Shown: positions 45,801-57,448 of the stretch, one piece after another
How positions within the stretch are numbered: the stretch's first letter is position 1
How the letters are laid out: each line of letters opens with the position of its first letter
Source: Stereocaulon alpinum
Lineage: Eukaryota; Ascomycota; Lecanoromycetes; Lecanorales; Stereocaulaceae
Length of the DNA: 64,000 nucleotides
Direction of reading: 5' to 3'
Assembly: GCA_018257865.1 (NCBI GenBank)
Contig: JAEUBA010000044.1
Location: 186,001-250,000 of the forward strand
Program-made: the position numbers and the translations under genes
Notes under the pieces: generated by a model
The model's input: only the letters and a program-made list of their open reading frames with translations
What the model was told of the DNA's origin: nothing
The model's database searches: none

Positions 45801-46034
45801 GACTGATTAGCAGAGTCTATGTGGCATTTTGAACATAGAGCTTGCTCACGGATCAGCGATTATATGGCTAGCATACAGGTCAAGATGCGCTTGTGACGGT
45901 ACAGATCCTTGTACGCTGATGTTGTTGTACGGCGGATTGGTCAACGTCCAGCTACTTCCACTCAAGTCAATGACACTCTGTGAGATCACAGTAGGAGCTA
46001 CGAGTAGCCCTACGAGATATTTGGAAATACCCAT
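42871..46034 (-). CDS. mndA: Secreted beta-mannosidase A (GH2)
   Basis: Eight exons: 45850-46034, 45718-45795, 44900-45665, 44445-44850, 44131-44382, 43816-44078, 43565-43763 and 42871-43514. Seven introns of 49-62 bp give 930 residues, the usual length for fungal MndA. A signal peptide (MGISKYLVGLLVAPTVISQS) starts the protein. The N-terminal sugar-binding domain includes SDFGWDWGPAFAPAG. The acid/base Glu is in WAGGNE, split by intron 4, and the nucleophile Glu is in FANEFGYHSMP. Many N-glycosylation sequons are present. The enzyme removes terminal beta-1,4-mannose from the non-reducing end of mannans and N-glycan cores. It sits next to glycosyltransferase genes. Confidence 0.96.
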
Positions 46035-48067
46035 GGGTGATGTTGTCCAATGCAACACTTTTGATGCCGCCTAACTTCTTTGCTGATATATAAGGTGCAG
46101 GCACTAGCTGACTACCATGAGTCTAACCTTTGACCATTATGTCAAGACGCAGAGGTGAGCTTGCCCGTTCACCGAGCACTTGACCGAGTCAGGAAGCTGC
46201 CTCGACCTGGGATACTTATATATGCACATGCTGTCATGATACCTGGCAACCCCGCCGCGTAAGCGGTTCCCGGGCGAAGAAGGCGTAAGTCCAGTGCCGA
46301 TCCCCGCACTTGTCTTCCATCAGCCTGTCCATTTTACCTGTTACAGCCGGCTATGCTCGGGATCTAACGGAAAGTTTCGTTCTAGCTGAACGTCAAAACA
46401 GATCGCTCTGTGTTCTCGAAGCACGTTGCATTGTTGATAACCGAACTGGGGAGGGAGGGCGCGGAAAAGTGGCGGGAGAACAACGTCCCGTCGCGCTGGT
46501 GCCATTGGTGTCGTCACAAAGCAACTAGAGGAGTAAGAGAAAGGCCAAGCGAAGACCAGACAAAGTAACACGCGCTGCTGATGCAAGGCAGAACCGAGTA
46601 GCAGTTTCTGAGATATCTGAGATTCAGGCCATCGAGGTCCTAGCACTAAAAGCGCCCTAACATTTTTGCTATCTCAGAAAGGAGGTTGATCGTTTAGGAG
46701 GGCTGGCAGCAAAGGTTTGACTCCATGATGATAGCAAGATGTGATAAGAAAGCTAAAGCTATCAACATTCTATCATACTTTGTAGATGACAATAGCAGCT
46801 CACCCGTCAACGTCTGGAGACACGGCTCTTGTACCCGGCCTATCTTCACAAAACCACGGCTTTCCCTAGAAGCTTGCCAAGGGCGTCCGTTATGTCACCG
46901 TACTCCCGCGTTCCATGTCTTTCTGCCCGCAAGAATATTCTCCCACTTTTTCTGATAATATCCTCTCTCTTCTGATTGCATGCTTTGGTGGCCTACTCAT
47001 TCAATCAATGACTCCCAACAGTACCCCTCGACCGTCCATCATTGTGTATTTTCCTTGATAGAGTTGGAATTTATGGCACGTTGCCCCTATATATGGTCTG
47101 AGACCGTGACGAAGGCTTGGACTGAGGGGTTCGAAAGTGCTTCATTCTTTCTTTTATTGCCCCAACGAGTCTAGTAGCAGGCTGTCAGCTTCTTATGTGC
47201 AAGCGGTGTAGGAAAGATGAGTAATTCAAGAACAAGAGAACGAGTACTTCAATATGAAGAGTCGGGCTCTGGGCAAGCTCTTCAAGTTCGTAGTCAATCC
47301 TACCATGAGCAATGGTGCACCATCATAGGCTGTGTCTTCATTGTACTCATCAACAGCCATGCTTGATGATAGCCGTCTCGACATTGGGATCGCACAGCGT
47401 AGGTAGGAAAACCAAGTCGCTTTGGTTTTCCTTGGGCGCGCGACAGCGACCGCCAAGAAGTCTATTTTTAGTCGGACTGTAAACTACTTCACGTGCGGAG
47501 CAAACATTTGGAGATTCAGCAATACTTTACAATAATTCCCAAATGGAAAAAGGTAACAAGCCACGGGTTGAATCCTGGCCGGCTATCTATGTAAGATTTT
47601 CGGTCTCCATTACGGCGCCAGCAGCATTGTAGATACATGCCTTAGGTAGGCAAATTCTCAAGCATATATACCGCTCACCGCATCGACTTCATATATGCTA
47701 ATGCTTTTACTAGCATGCGAACATGTATATATACCCTACCCAAGTACGCCTTCCTAGTCACCTTGATTTCCGGTTAGAATACCTCGACTATTGGACCCGG
47801 GGGAAGCAGGGAAAACTGAGCCTCAATGAGAGCAGTTGGTACTTACGAAATGTAGCACTTGAGGTGCGAGCCTCGAGCCTCTCCGGGCCGCCATATCCCC
47901 AACGAAGCATTTCCAAGCTTCTAACCCGGCATCACGCCGGTAGACTCGCGTGACGCTGGGACATACATACTACAAACTTTAGCGCATTCCCCAGCGTGCA
48001 GGGCACTGTTGTGTAAATCCCTTCTTAGCAGCTGATATAGAAGATCACGTGTTCGGCTTCTCGCATC
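46035..48067. other. 2-kb intergenic region upstream of the beta-mannosidase gene
   Basis: No gene was recognised in either strand. The region is long for this genome and may hold regulatory sequence for the beta-mannosidase gene. Confidence 0.45.
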
Positions 48068-50466
48068 TTAACCATAATATTCATTAGGCTCTATCATGTC
48101 ATCTTGCCCCACGGAAACACCGACAGCCAATTGAAGACGGTCATCTTTATTGATCACTTGGGTTCGCTGCTTGAAGATCGCTAAGGAGTCAATGCCTGCT
48201 CCAGTGTTCACGAATGTCTCGGACTGATCTGATCGCATAGCCAATGCCACAAGTTCCGAGACAGTGTCCCAGCTGCTTGAAGATTCCTTGCGCCAGAAGG
48301 TGGTGCACAGCCAGTGACTGATGGCGATACAGGTGTAGAGGAGAAGTGCGATGATTGCAAACTTGGCGGCCGAGCCGCGGACATTGTAAGCCCAGCCGTT
48401 GGCGCATGCTTGCATTGTTAACCTAGTGCTGAGTGTTTTCACGGAATCGCTAATATTGAACGCGCTGCCACCATGGCCCATCACATGGCCCACTGAAGGT
48501 AACAAAGGTTTGCACCAAGCGTCGCAATCAAAGTTCTGGGCCGCCATATCATCGTTGTTAATACTGACGAGGTCTAGGCCATCGGTATTGCCCAACAAAG
48601 TCCCAGAGAGTCCTATGCCGAAATCTCGCCTCGCAAGGCCGTTGACGACTGCGAGGGAGAGAAGCGATTCTATGATGTATGGGATATCGTCCATATTTGC
48701 TGCGCCTTCTCTGTCCCAGATCCCAGCGGCCCTCATCATCTCTTGGAAGGCAGTCGAGTTGTTCGAACCGATGGTGGGATTGAGATATGTTGCCCAGGCG
48801 GGCTCGATGGAGATCCGAGGTAGTGTGTTGTTGTTGTCATAAGTACTTCCATGGTCAGCACCTGTGACGATCAAAGGTGTACCTCTGGTACTTTGTAATG
48901 ATCCCGGAGCCATACGTGCATCTATGGTACATGCAAAAAATCCAGAGTTGTTCTGCGGTAGCGGAAGAAATATGAAAACTCCCAACCCGGTAGCGGTACC
49001 GTTCGATTGGGGGACCGTGGTCCAGACAAGTTCTGGCGCAGTGCGGGCGTTGAGATTATCTATCAGCTGGGTGACTTGCTCGTTCTTAGTGTAATTGTAT
49101 GATATGGCTGGAAAGTCTCCAAGTTTGTTGAGTAGACTATCATCCCATAGATCATAAATCAAAAGGGAACGGGTAGTATTAATCACTTGCGCCCAAGTCA
49201 AAGCGTCGTACGTCGGGTCGCAGCGAGCAGAAACGACAGGTTGCTGGGCTTGGACGCTGTACTTGACATCCTTACGAGACCAGAAGCGCTGGTCGAATTG
49301 CTTCCTCCAATTGTAGGCAGCGAACGCCCATAAACGCCCCGTCTCCACAAGCCCATCGGCGACAGAAGAACTTCCGATGGTGGCGGATGTTGTGTTAGTA
49401 TTGAACTGGAAGTATGGAGACCTGTGGAATGCCCTGAGGGTTCGGATAGCTTTGTTGCCTGAAAGTTGCACCGTGTCCGGTAGATAGCCATATCGTTGCA
49501 CAGATTGATAAAAAGACATATAATTTTCTGTTAAGGCTTGCCAGCCTGCCGATGGACAACTAAGGTTTCCTGTGTCGACCATGCAGCTTGTTGGTACTTG
49601 GGGAAAAGCGTGGGTGGAGAACAACCTATCATGGGGCAAGGCGATCCAGAAATCTGTTCCCCCAGCCGGCCAGTAATCCAGTCGTGGTTTCATCAGTGTC
49701 GCACTTGACGGACCAGCACTAACAGAGAGTGCAGCACAAACAACGATCAACCCGCCAAGAGCCGTCCTATGTCGCCATCTTCTCCTTTTCGACAACATAG
49801 CACCCCAGAACTCCGTTGACCAGAGGTAGCTAACATCTTTGAATTGAAGTCCGGCTACTAAAGCTCCAAATGGGAGGCCGTTGTCCGTGACAAGCTCATG
49901 TCGAATGTAGGAGAAGATAACGGCGGTGAGGGAGGCGCTTATAGTCAACTCGTGTAGCTTCGCAGCGAACTGGAGAGCTAGGAATTTGGCATCGTCTTGT
50001 CCTTGTATTCCCTCCAATTCACCTCCTATGTAGTAGCCACGCCAATTCAGAATAACCAGGACAAGAGCAGCTGTGATAGGTACGAAATGAATAGAGCCAG
50101 CCAGGCATGCCATCCACAAGTCTTTACGTATAGCTATCTTCTTCAATTCCTCGGCTGGTTGTCCCGAATGCCTAATCTCGTAATATAGTTGATAGGCAAA
50201 GCTCACGCCTAGAGCACGAGCTAGTCGTTGAGCTCGAGACCGGGCTGCATATTCGTGGCCAGACCTTTGCCTTGTATGGTCGCTAGGTATCGTCAATAGT
50301 GGAGGCCTTTGAACGGGATTAGCGAATGCTTAGGTGCCTTATGAGGTGGAGGGAGTGCGAAAATTGGCTCGTACGGCCACATGCGAACGTACTCGGTGGT
50401 CCAATCTTGCAGAGGAACATGCTGGCCGTATGAGCGCCGTTTTCGAGCACTCCGCCACAGGTTCAT
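48068..50466 (-). CDS. Large multi-pass membrane protein A, unknown family, paralogue of 53738-56109
   Basis: Exons are 50375-50466 and 48068-50306, giving 776 residues. The 68-bp intron (GTACGA...GCTAAT...AAAG) is inferred, because exon 2 alone has no ATG start. Exon 1 encodes a basic tail (MNLWRSARKRRSYG). Membrane helices lie at about 95-120 (HFVPITAALVLVILNW), 155-172 (LTISASLTAVIFSYI), 220-240 (GGLIVVCAALSVSA) and about 695-715 (FAIIALLLYTCIAISHWL). Between the third and fourth lies a lumenal or extracellular domain of about 450 residues with many N-glycosylation sequons. The last 60 residues are cytosolic. The function is unknown. It shares long motifs with the paralogue, such as YYIGGEL, PRLDYWPAGGT and NGLARR. 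Confidence 0.85.
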
Positions 50467-52077
50467 GTTGGACTACAGAAAGACGGATAGAACGATGGAG
50501 TTCCTGAAGCTTAGGAGCTGAGCGTCAATACTTGTTGCACAAGGTATACAAAGCGAGAAAAAAGTGTCAAGAATTGGGTTGGATCCAAGGGGCAACACTG
50601 AGGAAGAGGGAGTCTTCGAAGACAATAGATCCCCAACGGCCCCTCCCAAAGTCATGTGGAATTCCTCACACAGCCTCGTGAGACTCGGGACAATTGAGAC
50701 TCGAGAATGCATGAAGGGCTGAATCGTTGAAACCCGACTTGAGCAGCGTTTATGCAGCCAGAAAATAGATTGTCGAGGGTTCTGCTTGTTGAGGAAACAT
50801 GGAAGCCAATTGGATTTATCAAATTAGACGACGGAACAGCGCGTACGGCTCCCATTACTCTTTCCAATCGGTTGTCTGTGTGGCGATCCTTCTCTGCCAC
50901 ACATTCTTATTAATAGGTTGGCAGACGGATCGACTAAAAGACTTCAATGCCAGTAGAATTTGATGAGCGACAACATTTCTCGGCCTAGTCGAGGCCCCAA
51001 TCTCGGTAGTCCAACACTCTCGTCTATCTAATACGCAGCCCGATCGAATTTTCAATTGAAGCTTCGAACACGTTGGTACTACAAACGACCAAGGAACGAC
51101 CGTTCTCTGACCGGAGAGACGATAAGAGATGCATGGATACTACTGGATTGGCTCGATAGATTGGTGATTTGATGGACGCTGAGAATAGAAAACAGGACAT
51201 TGAGTGATAGTATATGGAAAGTGTTCCCAGTATCACTGCCCGTAAAGCTGGGAGGCTCCATTCCACATGGGAGAATCTTGTGCAAAGGTATCTGTCAATT
51301 GTACTGTAAAAGCATTGATCTAGTGCCGACAACTTCGTCTTGAACACTTCGACAATAATTCCGGTAGGACCAATATGCGTTGAATAATTCACGCTCGGGT
51401 CAATGTTACCCACTCTGAGCCAGGGGCTTCAAGCTGTTTCATTTGGGAGTGAGCAGCAGTTACGGATTTGGCCGGAGTCATCGAATTCGGCCCCTCTTTT
51501 TTCTTAGCGAGTAGAGGGCCGTGTTGGATGAGAGGGATCCATTTTTGCCGAACTCACACAATTGAACGCCAATTTAGAATCTAATAATTCTAAGTTATAG
51601 ACGTGAAGGTGCCATGCGCGATACATTTCTGGCCTTCAAGAGGCTGTGGGTCGTCAGCTATCTACTCCGGCCTTGGCGAAGCCGCTCTGTTCAAGAATTT
51701 TCCCCCTGAAGTATCGAACTCCCTGAGTTGTCACCCGCCCGGCCACCCTAGTACAGATTTAGATCTGGTCGATCCATTGACCGAAAGAACCCGGGAAGAT
51801 TACAGCTTTAGCGTTTTCTAACACCCATTCGGGCTCCCCATAGGAGTCAGCTTCAGTGCTGAAATGACAAATCAGAGGGTAAATACTTCTAGGACTGCAA
51901 CCGCCTTGCCTTAATATGTTACATATCTGACATGCGTCTCGCGCATCGCTCAGAATCGACGAACGTCCTGGAATTACTAGCGATCGCAGCGCAGACATGA
52001 TTTACTGTTCGAAATGGTTTAATCTTGCTCCTACTTGACTTGTACCGTAATGCGTACCTCTCACCAAGGAGCAAGCT
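50467..52077. promoter_or_regulatory. 1.6-kb divergent promoter between membrane protein A and the GT69 gene
   Basis: No gene was found. The length and divergent arrangement suggest shared regulation, but no specific site was identified. Confidence 0.45.
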
Positions 52078-53424
52078 ATGACTTCTTTCGGCAGGATCTC
52101 TCGGTCCAGGTTCAGGAGAGTGGCTCTCGTGTTTCTTGGAGTGATCTTCACGATCGACATTCTAAGATTGTCTTACAACGGTAGCCATCGATATCAAAAC
52201 GTTTCGGTCGGTATTCCTACGCCAACGCCATCAATATTCATAGCCAGCATCTTTTGGAACAGTGCCGCAATTCTGTACGGCAATTGGGATAAAGCGATTG
52301 TGGAACTTGCTGAGAAGCTAGGGCCAGAAAACATCTACATATCCATATATGAGAGTGGAAGCTGGGATGAGTCGAAACAAATATTGAGGCAGCTGGGACA
52401 TGTTTTGATGGATCGCGGTATTCGCCATCGCATTATTCTCGATGAGACTACACATCAAGACGAGATAGCTCGCCCACCAGCAGAAGACGGTTGGGTCATG
52501 ACATCTAGGGGAAAGACAGAGCTGCGAAGGATTCCGTACCTCTCAAAGCTGCGCAACAAGGCTTTAGAGCCTGTCACTGAACTAGCCGCCAATGGTACAA
52601 CCTTTGATAAAGTCCTCTTCCTAAACGATGTTGCCTTTACGGTAGTGGTCTCGTCCCGATACGTTAATGCCTAGAGAAGCTGACTTGAGGCTGTTAGATT
52701 CAGGACGTTTGGATTTTGCTAGCAACGAACGACGGGAACTACGCTGCTGCATGCTCATTGGATTTCTCGAGACCGCCGAATTTTTATGACACGTTCGCTT
52801 TGAGGGACGTTGAAGGTCATGAGCGCCTGATGATGACTTACCCCTACTTTAGGTCGCGTAAGTCGAGGAGTGCTATGATTTCACATCGAGCAGTACCTGT
52901 TAAAAGTTGTTGGAATGGAATGGGTAAGTGTTTGCAATCCCTTGCGTACAAGACCACGCGATCTCCCGGGGCGCGTGATGCACACTGTTAGGCCTAACCA
53001 ACTTCTAGTAGCCTTCGACTCCTCTCCTTTCTACCGAGCCAGCCCACTACGGTTTCGTGGTATAACTGATTCTCTCGCTACTCATCATCTCGAGGGCTCT
53101 GAATGCTGTCTGATCCATGCCGACAATCCTGAAAGCGCTACGAAGGGTGTCTGGCTGAATCCTAGTGTCCGCGTTGGCTACGACCCAAGCTCTTATGCAG
53201 CTGTTCATACAGTGGAACCCTATCCTTCTCTAAGTGACCGACTCGTTGGTCTTTGGGCAAATCGAATCAGACGTTGGGTGACAACTGTTTGGTTCAAGGA
53301 ATGGTTAGTCCGCAAGAGAATAGATAAGTGGGCAAAAGAAGACCACAATCGCAGAGAACCTGGGTTACACTGCCTCGTCAATGAGATGCAGGTTCTTGTT
53401 CACAATGGATGGGCGCACGTCTGA
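52078..53424 (+). CDS. GT69-family mannosyltransferase (CMT1/CAP59-like)
   Basis: Exons are 52078-52641, 52704-52923 and 53009-53424, with introns of 62 and 85 bp, giving 399 residues. It is a type II membrane protein with a helix at about 12-31 (RRVALVFLGVIFTIDILRL). The catalytic domain has the family blocks IFIASIFWNSAAIL, ENIYISIYESGSWDESK, RIPYLSKLRNKAL and DKVLFLNDVAFT. Further blocks are NDGNYAAACSLDFSRPP, PVKSCWNGM and EGSECCLIHADNP. LVNEMQVLVHNGWAHV lies at the C-terminus. GT69 is typified by the Cryptococcus alpha-1,3-mannosyltransferase Cmt1 and the capsule protein Cap59. The acceptor in filamentous ascomycetes is not established. Two paralogous membrane protein genes flank it. Confidence 0.95.
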
Positions 53425-53737
53425 GTCTTGCGTAAGATGCGCAAGCTGAATCAGAAAATACATTGGGAATGGCAGATGATTCCCACAGCGCAGAGCGCAA
53501 CGTAACGTGTCTCATTCTTCGTGGCACAATCGAGCTCACATGAGGAGCTTCAACTAGCTCGAATGGATATGTGATGTACCAATAGAAGTTTCGCGACCTT
53601 TATTGGGAAAGTGTCACACTAGCTCGATGAATTTTATGACTAGTGGTGTCACATGATATGGGCTGTTGGCAGATCGTTGGTCTCTTTAATCGTATACTAT
53701 CTCTATACATATTGCACTTAGACGCTGTGTCCGTTTC
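53425..53737. other. Convergent spacer
   Basis: This lies between the GT69 stop and the stop of membrane protein B. Nothing specific was seen. Confidence 0.5.
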
Positions 53738-56109
53738 TTAACCATACCCCGGACTCTGTACATAGAATGCATGGTTCTGCGTATTATCACTGCTAAGTCT
53801 AACGTTCCTCCCACTGGCCCTTATCCTTATATTCTCCTCGGTGCCCTCTGCCGCAGTTGTCCCGGTTCCGATATTATCTAAGAGCTCCGTCTCGTCTAGA
53901 TTCATCGCCATCACGGCTATGGTAGGCTGCGTGTCCCACGAGGTGAAAACCCTATCAGCCCAGGACGAGTAGCCGAAATGTAGAAGCGTGAGGATAATAT
54001 AGGCGACAAGGACAACGATAGCAGCTTCTTGTGTGGCTCCCTTGTAGCTATAGGCATAACCGATGACAAATGCTGACATGTCGAATCTTGTCGCCAATTG
54101 CTGTTGTTCAAGGCTGAGGTCATAGATGGAGCTTTTTGTGAAGAAGTATCCAAACCAGCCTGTCGAGACCCATTGATTGCTTTCACCAGCGCTGCCTTTC
54201 AGATTGCCAATTATGCTTGTGTTGTACGAGGCGCGCGCCAGGCCGTTCGCGACCAAGGTTGTCAAGATACCTTCAATGATAATGGCGAAATTGTACGGTG
54301 CGGCAACGAGACTTGAATTCCACATGCCGGCAGTTGAGGCGATGTTAGAGAACGCGCTGGTGTTAGATCCCATAGCGATAGGATTCAAGTACCGTGCCCA
54401 AGCGGCCGAAGGCATAATCTTTGGCGATGGTGATGCAACCGTGCCGTTGGCCCAATGCTGTGGTACACCGCTCACAAGCTTGTACTCGTTCCGGAATGTT
54501 GTCACATCCGTCTGTATCAGCCTACTGTCAATACTGCAGGTATAAACATTTGTTGTGCCACTTGTAGTATTTGGAAAAGTTGCAACTGCGAGAAGGGTGC
54601 TGTTCGTATTGATCAACATGTCCCCTTCGTCGACCCACGTCAGAGCTGGAGGCAGCCCTGGGGCGAGTAGCGACTTGATTATCGTGGTGGTGTCTCTACT
54701 ACTGTCAGTATGAAAACCTATCTGTTGAACAGTTCCATCGAATGTATTTCCGTCTGCAAATTGGATCTCAGCTAGAGCAGGGAAAGAGAGTCGTAAATCG
54801 TTCAATTCCCTGACATCGATAATTGTCTCGCTGCACCGTGTGTATACTGAGGATTGAGGGGCATTAATTATGAATTGGACATCTTCGCGCCACTGGAAGC
54901 GATCATGCCTGGTCGCAGCTACGGCTCGTGCCCACAATCTCGCAACTTCGGCCAGACTGTCCGCAATGGGCGCAGTCGGGACCGTTGCAAGCGAGAAATG
55001 GCCTCCCCACATACTCCCTAGGTCGCTGGTCCAATTATCACTAGAACTCCGCTGAAAAATCCTCATTGCCCTCAGCGAAAGAGGGCTAGGGATATTTATG
55101 TGTAACGGCATAGACCCCATTGGGAGAAGATGTGGCCAGAAAGCATGGTACTCTTGCTGGATCAGTTGCCAGTCGCCGTACGGGCAAGCAGCATCACCAG
55201 TGTCGAATGCACAGTGCTCCAGTGAAGGCGAGTCTTGCATGCTCCCAGGAAACAGGACGTCGCTCATCGCATCAAGCCAATATGATGTTCCACCAGCTGG
55301 CCAGCGGTCGAGGCGTGGCCTTATCAAAGCTGCAGACGATATTCCAACGGAGACTCCAAGCAGAGCGCAAGCGACAATAATCGTAAGGAGTGCAGCTTTC
55401 CGCTTTCGACTGGCTTTCCACTTGCGAATCATTGTTCCAACGAAATGTGGCGACCGAAGCCAATTACAGCTGTCGATTTGGAATCCAACAAACAATGCGC
55501 GTACGGGAATGCCAGTTCTCAACGCAAGTTCTTGACGAAAGTATGTGAAGATGATCGTTCCGAGTGACGCCAACATAAGGACTTCGTGCAACTTCGCCGC
55601 AAATAGCAAGCCACCGAAACGTTCAGAATCCTCACGGTCAGGCCCAGCAAGTTCGCCACCAATGTAGTATTGCTTGCAATTCAAGACGACTAGTACTAGG
55701 GCTGCTGCGACAGGAAGTATGTGGGCTGCATAGCGCAGTATTGTATGTCCTCTATGCTTGTACAAGACACTCTTTCTATTCTCTTTCCTTCTCCTACCAG
55801 GGACCTCAGGAGGGAGACTGTTGACTATGTTGACCTTGAGAGTGCGGCAGAAGTCCCCAAGCTGGGACCGTTGGCCATCTTTTGAAACCCGCCGAGCATG
55901 AGGATCGAGCAAGTTGACATCAGATTGATACGAACTCCGGGCCCTTGAGGGTTCTGGTCGCTTTGGAGACCTAATTTGCTTGTTAGATACAGAAGACCTC
56001 AAGTTGTAAGCGGGTTACACGCAGAGAAATAGAAGAAGAGAGCCACAGCAAAAGGAAGAGCCTACCAGAGCTCTTGTTCGTCCACAAGCCGTTCGCCGTT
56101 TTCCGCCAT
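53738..56109 (-). CDS. Large multi-pass membrane protein B, unknown family, paralogue of 48068-50466
   Basis: Exons are 56066-56109 and 53738-55970, with a 95-bp intron, giving 758 residues. Exon 1 encodes MAENGERLVDEQEL and joins through Trp to SPKRPEPSRAR. Membrane helices lie near residues 100-120 (ILPVAAALVLVVLNC), 155-175 (LMLASLGTIIFTYF), 215-235 (LTIIVACALLGVSVG) and about 685-705 (AAIVVLVAYIILTLLHF). A large, N-glycosylated extracellular domain sits between the third and fourth. Motifs shared with paralogue A include QYYIGGEL, FAAKLHE, PRLDRWPAGGT, WARYLNP and NGLARA. The topology is like paralogue A, with a similar intron near the start. No catalytic motif is recognised. A sensor, scaffold or transporter role would be a guess. 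Confidence 0.88.
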
Positions 56110-57448
56110 ATGAAGGTTGCCTTGGTAAGTAATGAGTGTTCATTCATACGACATAAGACATTGTAGGAAAGGTGTCAGTCAGCCAAGACACATGGGTGTC
56201 TGATACAAGGAAGCCACGCACACAAAACGTCCCATATACCCTCAGCTCCCCTTTTGATACTACGTAATTATAATCCCGCTTAGACTTGCCCTGACAGACC
56301 CGCCGTAGCGAGCTGGCGGCGAGATGCCTAAGCGCTTGCAGAGTCCACGTGTTGATCATTTATTTGGGTGTCAGGTCTCAAGCGATTGCACTTGCAACAT
56401 AGGAAATGCAGCCTTACTGCTGAACGTGTGCCAACCTCCTAACCTAAAGAACTTGAACAATGCAAGTCACGCGATGCAAGTCACGCGATCGAAATGAGGT
56501 ACCCGGAGATGTGAAGCACAACTTCAACCTTCATTCCCTTGGTCATTCTCGCGTCTATTATCGCAGAATCCTCCGACAGCAATATTATATGAACATTTAG
56601 CGTGAGCAGATCAAGGTTGCCGGGTGAGCGGCGCTATCGGCAGACATTGCGCGCTACTGGATATGGCTTAGAGCGCTGGGAACCCGAAGGTTCCGGCTGT
56701 CATATATGGCGATCTCCGCCTGCTAGCGTGTGTCCCTGAAGGGCCGAAATCCAAAAGGATCGTGCATCGTGCGTGTACCCGTCATTATTTTCGTTGCGTT
56801 GCATCGGGTAATTGTCACCAGATAAAGAAACAGGGCGCGACTTGTCGCTTGCCCACATACAGGGTCTAATCTTGACTGCTGGCACAGCCGCTGAAGATAA
56901 GATGGTGGCCTGTGCGGAACAACGGTGTCAGCAATGAGGATTGTTTGTATCGTATGGTTGGCATCGATCGTACGAACGCATTAGCATTCAGATGACTGCG
57001 AGCGGGTGAGATGTGACAATTGGGGTGCAGTGAAGGCATCAGAAGTGATTGTAAGTGAATGATATGGAAGCGAGATTTTCCCAGGATCACTAACCCCCTG
57101 TCGATGTGGATGCGCTTTAGCACCCTTTAGGCTTGAGCACCCCTCGACTACCCTTCGCCGTTTCAATTGGCCGACTTTTCCTATCCTGCTTTGGGGGGTA
57201 CGACTGTTTAGGCAACGTTGGCGCTAAAAATTTGCTTCCGTCCCATCTTTTCTCTGCATTTCCAACAATCGCAGGATGATATCAGTCATTCTTGCCGCCT
57301 GCCGTCAATTCTTAGAGCTGCGACGTATACATATATAACCTATTGGATGTTCTCGAGGGTTGCACGACAGCGCGTGTCGAGCGTTGGTTCTCACACCTGG
57401 GAACTTTTTGACCTGCCTAAACACAGGGGTTCTCACGCCTTGAGGACC
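56110..57448. promoter_or_regulatory. 1.3-kb divergent promoter between membrane protein B and the second GT17 gene
   Basis: It contains a perfect 14-bp tandem repeat at 56461-56488 and is otherwise without recognisable features. Confidence 0.5.
56461..56488 (+). repeat. Perfect 2 x 14-bp direct repeat in a divergent promoter
   Basis: TGCAAGTCACGCGA occurs twice back to back. The core CACGCGA resembles an MCB-type or basic-helix-loop-helix site, which is an inference. Confidence 0.8.

Noticed and set aside
50287..50296. Apparent start of membrane protein A at 50296
   Set aside because: The codon there is TTG, not ATG. An upstream exon (50375-50466) with ATG and a good branch and acceptor signal joins in frame.
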